The notes under the pieces were generated by a model. It ran no database searches. It had not been told where the DNA came from and was given only the letters and a program-made list of their open reading frames with translations. Of a stretch of DNA of 35,240 nucleotides, positions 1 to 7,355 are shown one piece after another (the first letter of the stretch is position 1; each line of letters opens with the position of its first letter). The position numbers and the translations under genes were made by a program. Source of the stretch: Azospirillum sp. 412522 (GTDB lineage Bacteria > Pseudomonadota > Alphaproteobacteria > Azospirillales > Azospirillaceae); contig NZ_RWIJ01000044.1 of assembly GCF_019805165.1 (NCBI RefSeq), forward strand, positions 8,487 to 43,726, read 5' to 3'.

Positions 1-375
1 TCGCCCGTTCCCTCGACTTCCAGCACGACCAGCTCGGACCCGACCGCCAGCATCGCGCCGGGGGCGCCGTTGAGCGACAGCACGGTGCCGGAGACCGGCG
101 ACGCCACATGCACCATGGTGCCGTAGGCGAGGATGGTGACGGCCGTGCCGCTGCGCACCGTCGCCGCCTTGCCCAGCGGGATGGCGTAATGGCCGTCGGG
201 CACCTCGCTGGCGGGATGCCTGGCCCAGGGCACCACCGGTCGGTCGTGGTAGCCTTTGAAGGGGCCGTTGTAGAGGCGCTTCGGCTCGAAGAACATCACG
301 GGATCGTCGTCCTCGATGGCGCTGATCAGCAGCCCCTTGGCGTCGTATGGGGTCGAGGGGATCGGCGCGGCGCGC
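1..375 (-). pseudogene. Chimeric remnant: branched-chain 2-oxoacid dehydrogenase E1-beta segment joined to half an E2 lipoyl domain
   Basis: Read leftward, the frame from about 369 to 106 encodes IPSTPYDAKGLLISAIEDDD...FFEPKRLYNGPF...LAYGTMVHVA, which I recognise as an internal stretch (about residues 140-225) of the E1-beta subunit of branched-chain 2-oxoacid dehydrogenase. Without a frame change it runs into SPVSGTVLSLNGAPGAMLAV...ELVVLEVEG, the second half of an E2 lipoyl domain. In normal operons these are separate adjacent genes. The N-terminal half of E1-beta, its C-terminal domain, and the E2 segment with the lipoylated lysine (the DKA motif) are all missing. No start codon with a ribosome site is visible; homology begins immediately after the LysR stop. 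The frame is open at the window edge, so the rest of E2 may follow outside. An in-frame deletion is the simplest reading; an assembly error is possible. Confidence 0.7.
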
Positions 376-376
376 T

Positions 377-1270
377 TCAGCCTTCGCGCAGCTTGGTGCG
401 GATGAGGATGATCAGCTGTTCGGCGTACCGGTGCTGCACATAACCACGAGCGGTGATGATGCCGACGGCCCGCCGGGAGTTGGGATTGTCGAGCGGCACG
501 ACATGGAAACGATGGTCGACCTTCGGCCCGAGCGCGATGCTCGGCACGATCGAGACACCGAGCCCGGACGACGCCAGTGCCAGGGCCGTCTGGGCGCTCT
601 CCACTTCATACTGGACCTTCAGCTCGATGCCTTCCTTGCGGGTCAGGCGGTCGACGAGGCCGCGAACCGCCGTCTTGCGATTGAGCATGATCAGGGGAAA
701 CTGAGCCAGGGCCTCCAGCCCGATCTTCTCTTCTCCGTTGTAGAATTCATCAGGTATGCAGCTGACCAACGGATCATCGATGATCGATTCGAACTGGAAC
801 TCGTTGAGATTGGGGACTTCCGGTCCGATGTAGAATTCGACTTCCTGGTTCTGCAACAAGGCGAGCGCCGCCTGCGGCGGGGTTTCCTGCACCTCGACGA
901 CACTGCGTGGATAGCGCAGCTTGAACGTCGACAGAATGTCGCCAAGGCGGCTCGCCGCCAGGGTTGGGGCGCAGGCGATCTGGATCTTTCCCTTGCGGCG
1001 GGCGGCAAGTTCCGTAAGCCTGTCGAGGCTGGCCTGCACGTCGCCCATCGCCCGCCCGATTTCCTCGAACAGGATTTGGCCTTCGTTGGTCAGGCTTACC
1101 CGTTGCGGCGTCCGCACGAACAGGCTGATGCCGATCTGCTCCTCAAGATCCTTGATCTGCATGCTGACCGCGGAGGGCGACCGGTTGCTTTCTTCCGCAG
1201 CCTTGCGAAAACTTCCGGACTCCGCGGCAAGAAGAAAAGTTTGCAACAGTTTGAGGTTGATGCCTGACAT
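377..1270 (-). CDS. LysR-family transcriptional regulator
   Basis: This 297-residue protein has the standard LysR layout. An N-terminal winged helix-turn-helix covers about residues 4-65 (LLAAESGSFRKAAEESNRSP then AVSMQIKDLEEQIGISLFVR), followed by a linker helix and a periplasmic-binding-like effector domain from about residue 93 (KIQIACAPTLAASRLGDIL) to the end. Full length is normal for the family. It is the last gene of the leftward cluster, 211 bp beyond the ABC ATPase gene, so it is the obvious candidate regulator of the transporter operon, the divergent dehydrogenase operon, or both; that link is inferred from position. The start at 1270 has only a weak ribosome site (GGTAG), but the HTH begins right after it, which leaves little room for an alternative. 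A perfect 8-bp palindrome lies 22 bp upstream. Confidence 0.9.
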   Translation of the reverse strand: MSGINLKLLQTFLLAAESGSFRKAAEESNRSPSAVSMQIKDLEEQIGISLFVRTPQRVSLTNEGQILFEEIGRAMGDVQASLDRLTELAARRKGKIQIACAPTLAASRLGDILSTFKLRYPRSVVEVQETPPQAALALLQNQEVEFYIGPEVPNLNEFQFESIIDDPLVSCIPDEFYNGEEKIGLEALAQFPLIMLNRKTAVRGLVDRLTRKEGIELKVQYEVESAQTALALASSGLGVSIVPSIALGPKVDHRFHVVPLDNPNSRRAVGIITARGYVQHRYAEQLIILIRTKLREG

Positions 1271-1291
1271 GTCTACCGGAGTTTTACTTGC

Positions 1292-1308
1292 GATCAGCGG
1301 CGCTGATC
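1292..1308. promoter_or_regulatory. Perfect 17-bp palindrome upstream of the LysR gene
   Basis: GATCAGCG and CGCTGATC are exact inverted copies separated by a single G. The site lies 22 bp upstream of the LysR start in the 211-bp gap (1271-1481) between the LysR and ATPase genes. It could be an autoregulatory operator or, as a transcript hairpin, an end signal for the ATPase message, although no T-run follows it on the minus strand. The function is not established. Confidence 0.4.
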
Positions 1309-1481
1309 TGCCTCTGCGGCCGAGAGACTATATCGCAACAACGTGACAACACAGCCAACTCTCCCAAAAAGCCGCCTGCGAAAGCTCGCATATGCCGCCG
1401 GAGAGGTCAAGTTGGCCGGGATCGCTCATCAGGGCAATCCTCCAGGCGACCGCACCAAAACGTGGATGGGCGATCCGGGGG

Positions 1482-3047
1482 TCAATGAACGGCGGCAAAC
1501 ATGATTTTCTCTTCGGATGCCTCGGAGGCCATCATCTCTTCGACGACACGGCCGCGCTTCACCACGAGGACGCGGTCGGAAACCGCCATGATCTCCGGCA
1601 GATAGGAGGAAATCACCACGACGGCCATGCCGTCGTCGGCAAGATCGCTGATCAGCTGATGGATCTCGACGATGGCGCCGACGTCGACACCGCGCGTCGG
1701 CTCGTCGAAGATGATGAGCTTCGGTTTCTGGATCAGGGATTTGGCGATCACCACCTTCTGCTGGTTTCCTCCGGACAGCTCGATCATGCGTGCCTGATCG
1801 CTGATCTGCTTGAGCCGGAGCCGTGTCCCCCAGTGATCGACCAGCGCCTTTGCCTGGGCCGGCGAAACGATCGAAAGCGGGTTGTTGCCATTCGACAGGG
1901 CACCGATCTGGAGATTTTCTCCCCCGGTCATCGTCTCGAAGAAGCCGTCGAGCTTGCGGTCCTCGGTGACATAGACGATCCCGTCGAGCATGGCCGGCCG
2001 CGGAACCCGGTAGCGCACCGACTTGCCGAAGAGCCGGATTTCACCGCCGTGAAAGAGGTTGCGCTTCATCACGCCGGCGATCACCTTGGCCATCTCCGTT
2101 CGGCCGGCGCCGACAAGCCCGAACATCCCGGTGACCTGGCCGGCGAACACTGAAAAGGAGGAGTTCCTGACCAGACCGGCACAGGACAGGTTCTCCACCG
2201 ACAGGACCTTTTCCCCATAGCTGCGGGTTGCGCGCCTGGCCGATCCATGCAGCGTTTCGGACAGGTTGCGGCCCACCATCGCCTGGACGATGGAGCCGCG
2301 GGTGAAATCCGCCGCCCTGCCGGTGGCGACGATCTGGCCGTCGCGCATCACCGTGATGCGGCTGGCCACCTGCAACGCCTCCTCCAGCGCATGCGTGATG
2401 AACACGATCGCCACCCCGGCCTTGACCAGCCGGTCCACGAGATTGAAGAAATGGCGCTTCTCCTCCGGGGTCAAGGTCGCGGTCGGTTCATCGAAGATGA
2501 TGACCCGCGCGCGGTGATGCACGGCGCGGGCGATCTCGACCATCTGCTTGTGGGCGGCACCCAGCGTGCTCACCTGCGCGGTCGGGTCGACCTGGAATCC
2601 CATGCCTGCCAGGAACTGCCGTGCCTGGACGTTGAGGCCGCGCAGGCGATTGAACAGCTTCTCCTCACCCAGATAGAGATTCTGCGCCACGGTCATGGCC
2701 GGCACCAGGTTCGTTTCCTGGAATACCATGGCGATTCCCGCCTTCAAGGCCTCCGCCGGCGAACTGAAATTCACCTCCTGTCGGTCGAGGAACAGCTTGC
2801 CCTCGCTGAGGGTATGGACCCCGGCCATCACCTTGGTCAGGGTGGACTTTCCGGCGCCATTTTCTCCCAGGAGCGCGTGGATCTCTCCTGGCTGGAGCGT
2901 GAAATCGACGCCGCGGAAGGCCGCTATCCCGCCGAACGTCTTGGTCGCGTTTCGGAATTCGACGATATCGCCCTTATCAGCATTGCCCATGTCAGCCTTG
3001 CCCATATCAGCCTCGCCCATGTCAGCCTCGCTGTCCGCCCGCCACAT
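1482..3047 (-). CDS. Sugar-type ABC importer ATP-binding protein (RbsA/MglA family, two NBDs)
   Basis: This 521-residue tandem ATPase is the energising subunit of the importer encoded upstream. The first nucleotide domain has Walker A GENGAGKST (residues 61-69), Q-loop Q110, a signature of the LGAAHKQMVEIARA type (162-175), Walker B VIIFDEP and switch H219. The second has the family's degenerate Walker A (LVGAGRTE, 311-318), the signature LSGGNQQKV (424-432) and FDEP (447-450). One degenerate and one complete site is normal for RbsA-type proteins. The start at 3047 is supported by GAGG 7 bp upstream and overlaps the end of the preceding gene by 26 bp. Residues 8-26 are a run of ADMGE/ADMGK/ADMGN/ADKG repeats encoded by a 15-bp tandem repeat; this tail is not part of the family fold, and internal ATGs at 3020, 3005 and 2990 are alternative starts. 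Confidence 0.93.
   Translation of the reverse strand: MWRADSEADMGEADMGKADMGNADKGDIVEFRNATKTFGGIAAFRGVDFTLQPGEIHALLGENGAGKSTLTKVMAGVHTLSEGKLFLDRQEVNFSSPAEALKAGIAMVFQETNLVPAMTVAQNLYLGEEKLFNRLRGLNVQARQFLAGMGFQVDPTAQVSTLGAAHKQMVEIARAVHHRARVIIFDEPTATLTPEEKRHFFNLVDRLVKAGVAIVFITHALEEALQVASRITVMRDGQIVATGRAADFTRGSIVQAMVGRNLSETLHGSARRATRSYGEKVLSVENLSCAGLVRNSSFSVFAGQVTGMFGLVGAGRTEMAKVIAGVMKRNLFHGGEIRLFGKSVRYRVPRPAMLDGIVYVTEDRKLDGFFETMTGGENLQIGALSNGNNPLSIVSPAQAKALVDHWGTRLRLKQISDQARMIELSGGNQQKVVIAKSLIQKPKLIIFDEPTRGVDVGAIVEIHQLISDLADDGMAVVVISSYLPEIMAVSDRVLVVKRGRVVEEMMASEASEEKIMFAAVH
2971..3030. repeat. Four-copy 15-bp tandem repeat at a gene junction
   Basis: Four 15-bp units of the form cccatgtcagcctcg occupy 2971-2985, 2986-3000, 3001-3015 and 3016-3030, differing at a few bases. 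They encode the ADMGx pentapeptides at the N-terminus of the ATPase. The rightmost unit also contains the stop codon of the upstream propeller gene. Because 15 is a multiple of three, copy-number changes would keep the ATPase in frame. The likely origin is slippage or local duplication. Confidence 0.9.
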
Positions 3048-4116
3048 CGGGAAGCCTCAGAATTTTCGAGCCCCCGCGTGACGCAATGATCAGATCCTCG
3101 CCATGTTCGCAGGCCGCCAGGGTTCCATGCATCCTGCCGTCGGCCCGGGAATGGAAGCTCCTCAGCGGCCGCATCTGCGGATCGCAGTTGACCACCAATC
3201 CGTAGGAACGCGTCACGGCATAGGGTTTCAGGACGCCCATCTGCTTGAGCTGGCTGCCCTGCATCGGCTCCCGGTAGGAGTTCCAGGAACTCAGCGCGGG
3301 CGCCATCCAGAAATCCTCGGGAATTTCCTCAAGCATGCGCCTGCGATAGCGGTCCTCGCGCAGGATGAACTCCACCAGCTGGTTCCGTGTGGAGTAGAAG
3401 GTCAGCCAATATCCTGCATCCATGGCCGGGGAGATACGCGCCGGATAGGCCGGCAGATGTTCGAGGACGCTTTCCACCTCCCCGCTGTTCAGATCGATCG
3501 ATAGCACGCGGTGCCGCCAGGACTCGCTGACGAAAATGCGGTTGGATCCGGTTGTCGCCACGCCGGCCGGCCAGGCAAGGTCCGACTTCACCAGCTCGAC
3601 CTTGCGCCCCGCCAGATCGATCTTCAGGACGCTGCCGGAACAGCCTTTCTGCATCAGGTCGCGGCGCCAGCCGGAGAAGCCCGTCGACGCCGAACCATTG
3701 CTGGCAAGCAAGGTGTCGCTGTTCAGGAAGGTCAATGCGGTGACGCAGCCGAGATTGATGTTTCCCGTGGTCTTGAACGCCGCGCCATCGTAGACGCCAC
3801 CGCGGATGACGATGCCTTCGCCATCGAGCGCCACTGCCGTCATGCCGCGTGCGGCGGCAAGCGCCGTGACGGGCTGATCGAAGCTGGCGAGTTCGTCCAT
3901 GTCACCATCCGCCCGGACACGGAGGAGGCGATTGCCACTCGAAACGACAATGCCTTTGTGGGTGGACACGACGTTGTCGGCCGCGTCGAGCACGGCGAGC
4001 GTCTCCGCCTTTTCGAGCTGCTGGTTGGGCAGCAGCGGCCCGTCGAAGGTCGGAACGGTAACCGCCCAGGCCCTGCGGCCGAAAAAGCGGTCGAGGAACT
4101 CTCCAAACGGGTTCAT
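3022..4116 (-). CDS. Stand-alone strictosidine-synthase/SMP-30-like propeller, probably catalytically degenerate
   Basis: This 364-residue protein aligns by eye with the propeller half of the permease fusion next door. Shared landmarks are SESWRHRVL against AESWACRIN, LPAYPARISPAMDAGYWLTF against LPGYPDNINRASDGTYWLAL, and RRRMLEEIPEDFWMAPAL against RRRMARRISEDAWLMPNL. Family members are six-bladed propellers, often lactonases using a metal held by Glu, Asn and Asp. Here the corresponding positions are changed: HKG at 53-55 replaces AED, PAGV (A184) replaces PNGV, and PARI (A226, R227) replaces PDNI. I therefore infer a non-catalytic partner, or an enzyme with a different mechanism. No signal peptide is evident, so it is likely cytoplasmic. 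The ATG overlaps the stop of the fusion gene (4113-4116), which indicates translational coupling. Confidence 0.75.
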   Translation of the reverse strand: MNPFGEFLDRFFGRRAWAVTVPTFDGPLLPNQQLEKAETLAVLDAADNVVSTHKGIVVSSGNRLLRVRADGDMDELASFDQPVTALAAARGMTAVALDGEGIVIRGGVYDGAAFKTTGNINLGCVTALTFLNSDTLLASNGSASTGFSGWRRDLMQKGCSGSVLKIDLAGRKVELVKSDLAWPAGVATTGSNRIFVSESWRHRVLSIDLNSGEVESVLEHLPAYPARISPAMDAGYWLTFYSTRNQLVEFILREDRYRRRMLEEIPEDFWMAPALSSWNSYREPMQGSQLKQMGVLKPYAVTRSYGLVVNCDPQMRPLRSFHSRADGRMHGTLAACEHGEDLIIASRGGSKILRLPDVAGGQRG

Positions 4117-6230
4117 GCCGATTTGCCCCAGTAGGAGTGGGAGCTGAACCAGTTCTTATCCGCATTGGGCAGATCGAGCGTCCCCATGCGGTTGTTGAAA
4201 ATTCCGCAGAGATAGAGGACGCCCTTGTGTTCGCGCATCGACGTGATCATTGGATGCTTCTCCCCGGTCTGGTCCCACAAGCTTTCAAGGATTTCCCCCT
4301 TCTCGTTGAAGCGCAGGACACAGCCGGTATTGAGGTTGGGCATCAGCCACGCGTCCTCGGAGATCCGGCGCGCCATCCGCCGCCGGAAGCCGGGCATCTC
4401 CAGCGAAAGATCGAGCGCCGGGGTCCGCATGCCCATCAGGGCCAGCCAGTAGGTGCCGTCGGACGCGCGGTTTATATTGTCCGGGTAGCCCGGCAGCCCC
4501 TCGATCACCCGCTCCAACCTGCCGGCCTTGGGTCCGGCAAAGTAATAGCGGTTGATCCGGCACGCCCAGCTTTCGGCGAACAGAACAGACTGCCCGTCGA
4601 ACGCGGTGCAGACGCCGTTGGGGAAGACCAGGTTGGAAATCAGCGTCCGGGTAACTCCGCTCGACGGGTCATAGGTGATGATCCGGCCGTTGCCGCGGCT
4701 CTCGAGCGCATCCGCGTACCAGTCATGCATCTCGAAACGCACGGTGGCCTCGGAAAACACGATCCGTCCGTCAGGCAGGATGTCGCAATCGTCGGCGAGT
4801 TTCATTGGACTGTCGTCGACGACCGAGGTCAGGCTGCGGTTGGTCTCGGCCGTCAGGAGCTTCGCCTCGCCGGCCGGCGAGACCTGATAGAGACCCATGC
4901 CGGCGACGCAGACGATGAGGTTTCCTTGCCGGTCGAACGCCATGCCGAGCGGGGCGCCGCCGATATGGGCAAAGACCTTCCAGCGCGTGTAATCGGGTGG
5001 GTAGAAGCGCAGAATCTCGCCTTGCCTGCTTCCGGTGTAAAGCCGGTCCTCGCCGTCGAAGATCACATCTTCGGCGCCGTCAAGAACGCCCAGACCGATG
5101 ACGCCGACGTCCTTCAGCCTGTCATTCACCGCCATCGGCGTCCCGGGTTCGGTCGAGACGGGATCCGGCATCTTCACCAGGGTCGGAGAGATGTAGACGC
5201 TGCGCAGGATCTTGTGGCGGTTCTTCGTCCAGCGGACGTCGAGAAAGACCGAGGCGAGCAGGACGAAGCCGAGCGTCAGGTCGTTGACAGGGCCCGGCAC
5301 CGCGAGGGTCAGAAGGCCGTTGGACAGCACCAGCACGAAGACGACGCCCATGAGCGCCTTGGCGACCGAGCCACGTCCGCCGCCAAGCGAAATGCCCCCC
5401 AGGACCGTGGCGGTCAGCGCCTGCAACTCCAGGCCCGAACCGACGTCGGACGCGGCGCTGCCGATGCGGGCGCAAAAGAGGAAAGCCGCGAGCGCCACGA
5501 GAACCGAGCAAACCACATAGGCGCTGAATACGGTGAGCCGGACATTGATCCCGGCATTATAGGCCGACCGCCGTGCCCCGCCGACGGCGAACAGTCGCCA
5601 GCCGTAGCGGCCGCGCGACAGGATGATGTGCAGGATGACCGCCATCACCACGAAGAACACGAAGGACGCCGGAATTCCGGCAATCTGCCCGAGGCCGAGA
5701 TAGTCGTAGACCGGGGAATCCGGAGAGCTCGTCACCAGCGCCGTGGATACCTTGGGGAACAGGATCTCGAACGCCGAACGGAAGATGATCAAGGTGACCA
5801 GCGTCGTCAGGAAGGCCCGCATCCGCAGGATGCCGATCATGACGGCATTGATGAAACCGCAGGCGGCACCCACGGCGAGCGTCGCCGCCAGCCCGGTGCC
5901 GAAGCTCCACTGTCCGACATTCATTCCGTAGAGCGTGGCCAGCACCGCCAGCGCAAAGGTCGAACCGATCGAGAGGTCGATACCTCCCGACACGATGACG
6001 ATGGTGAGCCCCAGGACGACGAGCCCCAGTTCGGCAACCTGGCCGCTGAGATTGGTCAATGTCGCCAGACCGAAGAAGCCGGGGACGATCGATCCGAAGA
6101 TTGCAAGAAGAAGCACCAGCGCCGTGAAGGGAATGACGCTGTCGATCCATTTCTTGGACAGCAGCTCTCCCACCACATGATCCGGGAGGAAGCGGTAACG
6201 CCAGCGCACAAGGCTTTCGGCCATGCTCAT
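4113..6230 (-). CDS. ABC importer permease fused to strictosidine-synthase/SMP-30-like lactonase
   Basis: The 705-residue product has two parts. Residues 1-335 are an RbsC-type inner-membrane permease (BPD_transp_2) with many hydrophobic segments and typical motifs GGIDLSIGS (82-90) and LGGISLGGGRGSV (277-289). After a linker (340-375), residues 376-705 form a six-bladed propeller with E387 (AEDVIFD), LADDCDI (478-484), PNGV (N538) and PGYPDNI (D584). These match the metal-ligand positions of SMP-30/gluconolactonase enzymes, in strictosidine-synthase-like sequence surroundings. In this permease family the C-terminus faces the cytoplasm, so the lactonase would act on substrate as it enters. 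The start lies 12 bp after the binding-protein stop with a weak site (GGAA); the internal Met3 is possible. It is co-transcribed with the binding protein and ATPase. The substrate is unknown; a lactone or sugar derivative is inferred. Confidence 0.88.
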   Translation of the reverse strand: MSMAESLVRWRYRFLPDHVVGELLSKKWIDSVIPFTALVLLLAIFGSIVPGFFGLATLTNLSGQVAELGLVVLGLTIVIVSGGIDLSIGSTFALAVLATLYGMNVGQWSFGTGLAATLAVGAACGFINAVMIGILRMRAFLTTLVTLIIFRSAFEILFPKVSTALVTSSPDSPVYDYLGLGQIAGIPASFVFFVVMAVILHIILSRGRYGWRLFAVGGARRSAYNAGINVRLTVFSAYVVCSVLVALAAFLFCARIGSAASDVGSGLELQALTATVLGGISLGGGRGSVAKALMGVVFVLVLSNGLLTLAVPGPVNDLTLGFVLLASVFLDVRWTKNRHKILRSVYISPTLVKMPDPVSTEPGTPMAVNDRLKDVGVIGLGVLDGAEDVIFDGEDRLYTGSRQGEILRFYPPDYTRWKVFAHIGGAPLGMAFDRQGNLIVCVAGMGLYQVSPAGEAKLLTAETNRSLTSVVDDSPMKLADDCDILPDGRIVFSEATVRFEMHDWYADALESRGNGRIITYDPSSGVTRTLISNLVFPNGVCTAFDGQSVLFAESWACRINRYYFAGPKAGRLERVIEGLPGYPDNINRASDGTYWLALMGMRTPALDLSLEMPGFRRRMARRISEDAWLMPNLNTGCVLRFNEKGEILESLWDQTGEKHPMITSMREHKGVLYLCGIFNNRMGTLDLPNADKNWFSSHSYWGKSA

Positions 6231-6242
6231 CGGTCGATTCCA

Positions 6243-7259
6243 TTATTTAAGTTCGTCGATTTTCCAGCAGTTCCTGCCCGTCGCATTGTTCTTGTCGACG
6301 CGGGTGACCGGACCGAAGAAGATCGTCTTCTCGCTGCCGGCCTTGTGGTCGGGGTGCTGCAGAAGTTCGGAGATCTGCTGGGCGGCGATTTCTCCCTGAA
6401 CCGGCGCATTGAAGTTGAAGATGACGTCCAGCAGGCCGTTCTTGATGCTCTGGCACCCGGTGTCGCTGCCCGCGCCGTTGGTGACGATCGTCACCTGATC
6501 CTGCTTGCCGGCGGCCGCGACCGCGGCACCCGCGCCGACTTCGGCATTGTCCCAGATGCCCATGATGCCGCAGAGATCGGGATGCTGCTGAAGCACGGTC
6601 TCGGTGATCTGGCGGGCCTTCTCGCTCGAATAATCGGCCGGCTGATCCGAGACGAGCTGGAGCTGCGGGTATTGTTTCAGGACCGCGTCGATGCCGGTGC
6701 GCATGTAGATGTTGGCCGCACCGGTCTGGACGCCTGCCAGCCACACCACCTTGTGGGACGGCGCATTCGGCGCGGTGCAGGTCTTGGCAAGTTCGGTCAT
6801 CTCGAGCTTGCCCATCTCGATCCAGTCGTTCCCGACATAGCTGTCGGTCTGGGTTGCCGACTGCATGTTGACCTGCAGCACCTTGATGCCTGCCTGCTGG
6901 GCCTGCTTGAGCAGCCGCGCATAGGTCTGCACGTCCGGGTTCTGCACGATGATCAGATCCGGCTTCTCGGCGATTGCGCCCTGCATCGCCCGGATGCCGG
7001 CATTGGTGTCGCCGTTCGGATCGCGAACCTCCAGCGAGAAGCCGTAGCGGGCGGCATGGCGTTGCCAGACCGCCACCCAGGCCTGGTTCAGATCGAAGCC
7101 CTGCGAAATCGGAATGAAGATGACCTTCTTGCCCTTGACCGCATCGAGGTAGGCTTGCCGGCCGACCTGATCGGTCTCCTGTGCCGTCGCGGTGGAAGCG
7201 GCACCGCAGAGTGCCGCGGCAGCGATGCCGGCGGCCAGAATAGTCCTGAGAATTGCCAT
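6243..7259 (-). CDS. Periplasmic sugar-binding protein of the ABC importer (type I, Peripla_BP_4)
   Basis: This 338-residue protein starts with a clear Sec signal peptide (residues 1-26, cleavage near TATA|QETD). It continues with the alternating beta/alpha pattern of ribose/xylose-type binding proteins, including GKKVIFIPISQGFDLNQAWV, KPDLIIVQNPDV and NGLLDVIFNFNAPVQGEIAA. It captures the substrate in the periplasm and delivers it to the two permeases. The ribosome site GGGAGG stands 5 bp before the ATG, the strongest in the operon, as expected for the subunit needed in excess. The gene follows the first permease after a 96-bp gap containing a hairpin and precedes the permease-lactonase fusion by 12 bp. 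Ligand specificity cannot be read by eye. Confidence 0.92.
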   Translation of the reverse strand: MAILRTILAAGIAAAALCGAASTATAQETDQVGRQAYLDAVKGKKVIFIPISQGFDLNQAWVAVWQRHAARYGFSLEVRDPNGDTNAGIRAMQGAIAEKPDLIIVQNPDVQTYARLLKQAQQAGIKVLQVNMQSATQTDSYVGNDWIEMGKLEMTELAKTCTAPNAPSHKVVWLAGVQTGAANIYMRTGIDAVLKQYPQLQLVSDQPADYSSEKARQITETVLQQHPDLCGIMGIWDNAEVGAGAAVAAAGKQDQVTIVTNGAGSDTGCQSIKNGLLDVIFNFNAPVQGEIAAQQISELLQHPDHKAGSEKTIFFGPVTRVDKNNATGRNCWKIDELK

Positions 7260-7334
7260 GGTTTCCTCCCTGTTCGTCCATCTGGGGACTTATAGAAGCG
7301 GCTCTTGATAGCGGCCTGTCGGGATCAAGGACTT

Positions 7335-7352
7335 CGGCGGCCTGTTCCGCCG
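7335..7352 (-). other. Hairpin between permease and binding-protein genes
   Basis: CGGCGG and CCGCCG are a perfect 6-bp inverted repeat around CCTGTT, starting 3 bp after the stop codon of the first permease gene. No T-run follows on the minus strand, so a factor-independent terminator is unlikely. Intercistronic stems of this kind in ABC operons often protect RNA ends and set unequal subunit levels; that role here is inferred. Confidence 0.45.
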
Positions 7353-7355
7353 GTA

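Noticed and set aside
1292..1308. Factor-independent terminator for the ATPase operon
   Set aside because: The dyad lacks a following T-run on the minus strand and has an unfavourable one-base loop.
3022..6230. Literal strictosidine synthase (alkaloid synthesis) activity for the propellers
   Set aside because: Bacterial members of this fold are generally hydrolases or of unknown function; the operon has no alkaloid context, and the ligands in the fusion copy fit a lactonase better.
4137..7295. Open frame of about 1050 codons on the plus strand
   Set aside because: It is antisense to the lactonase fusion, binding-protein and adjoining genes, its translation is rich in Arg, Asp and His without any family motif, and the minus-strand genes are unambiguous. 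Typical shadow in GC-rich DNA.
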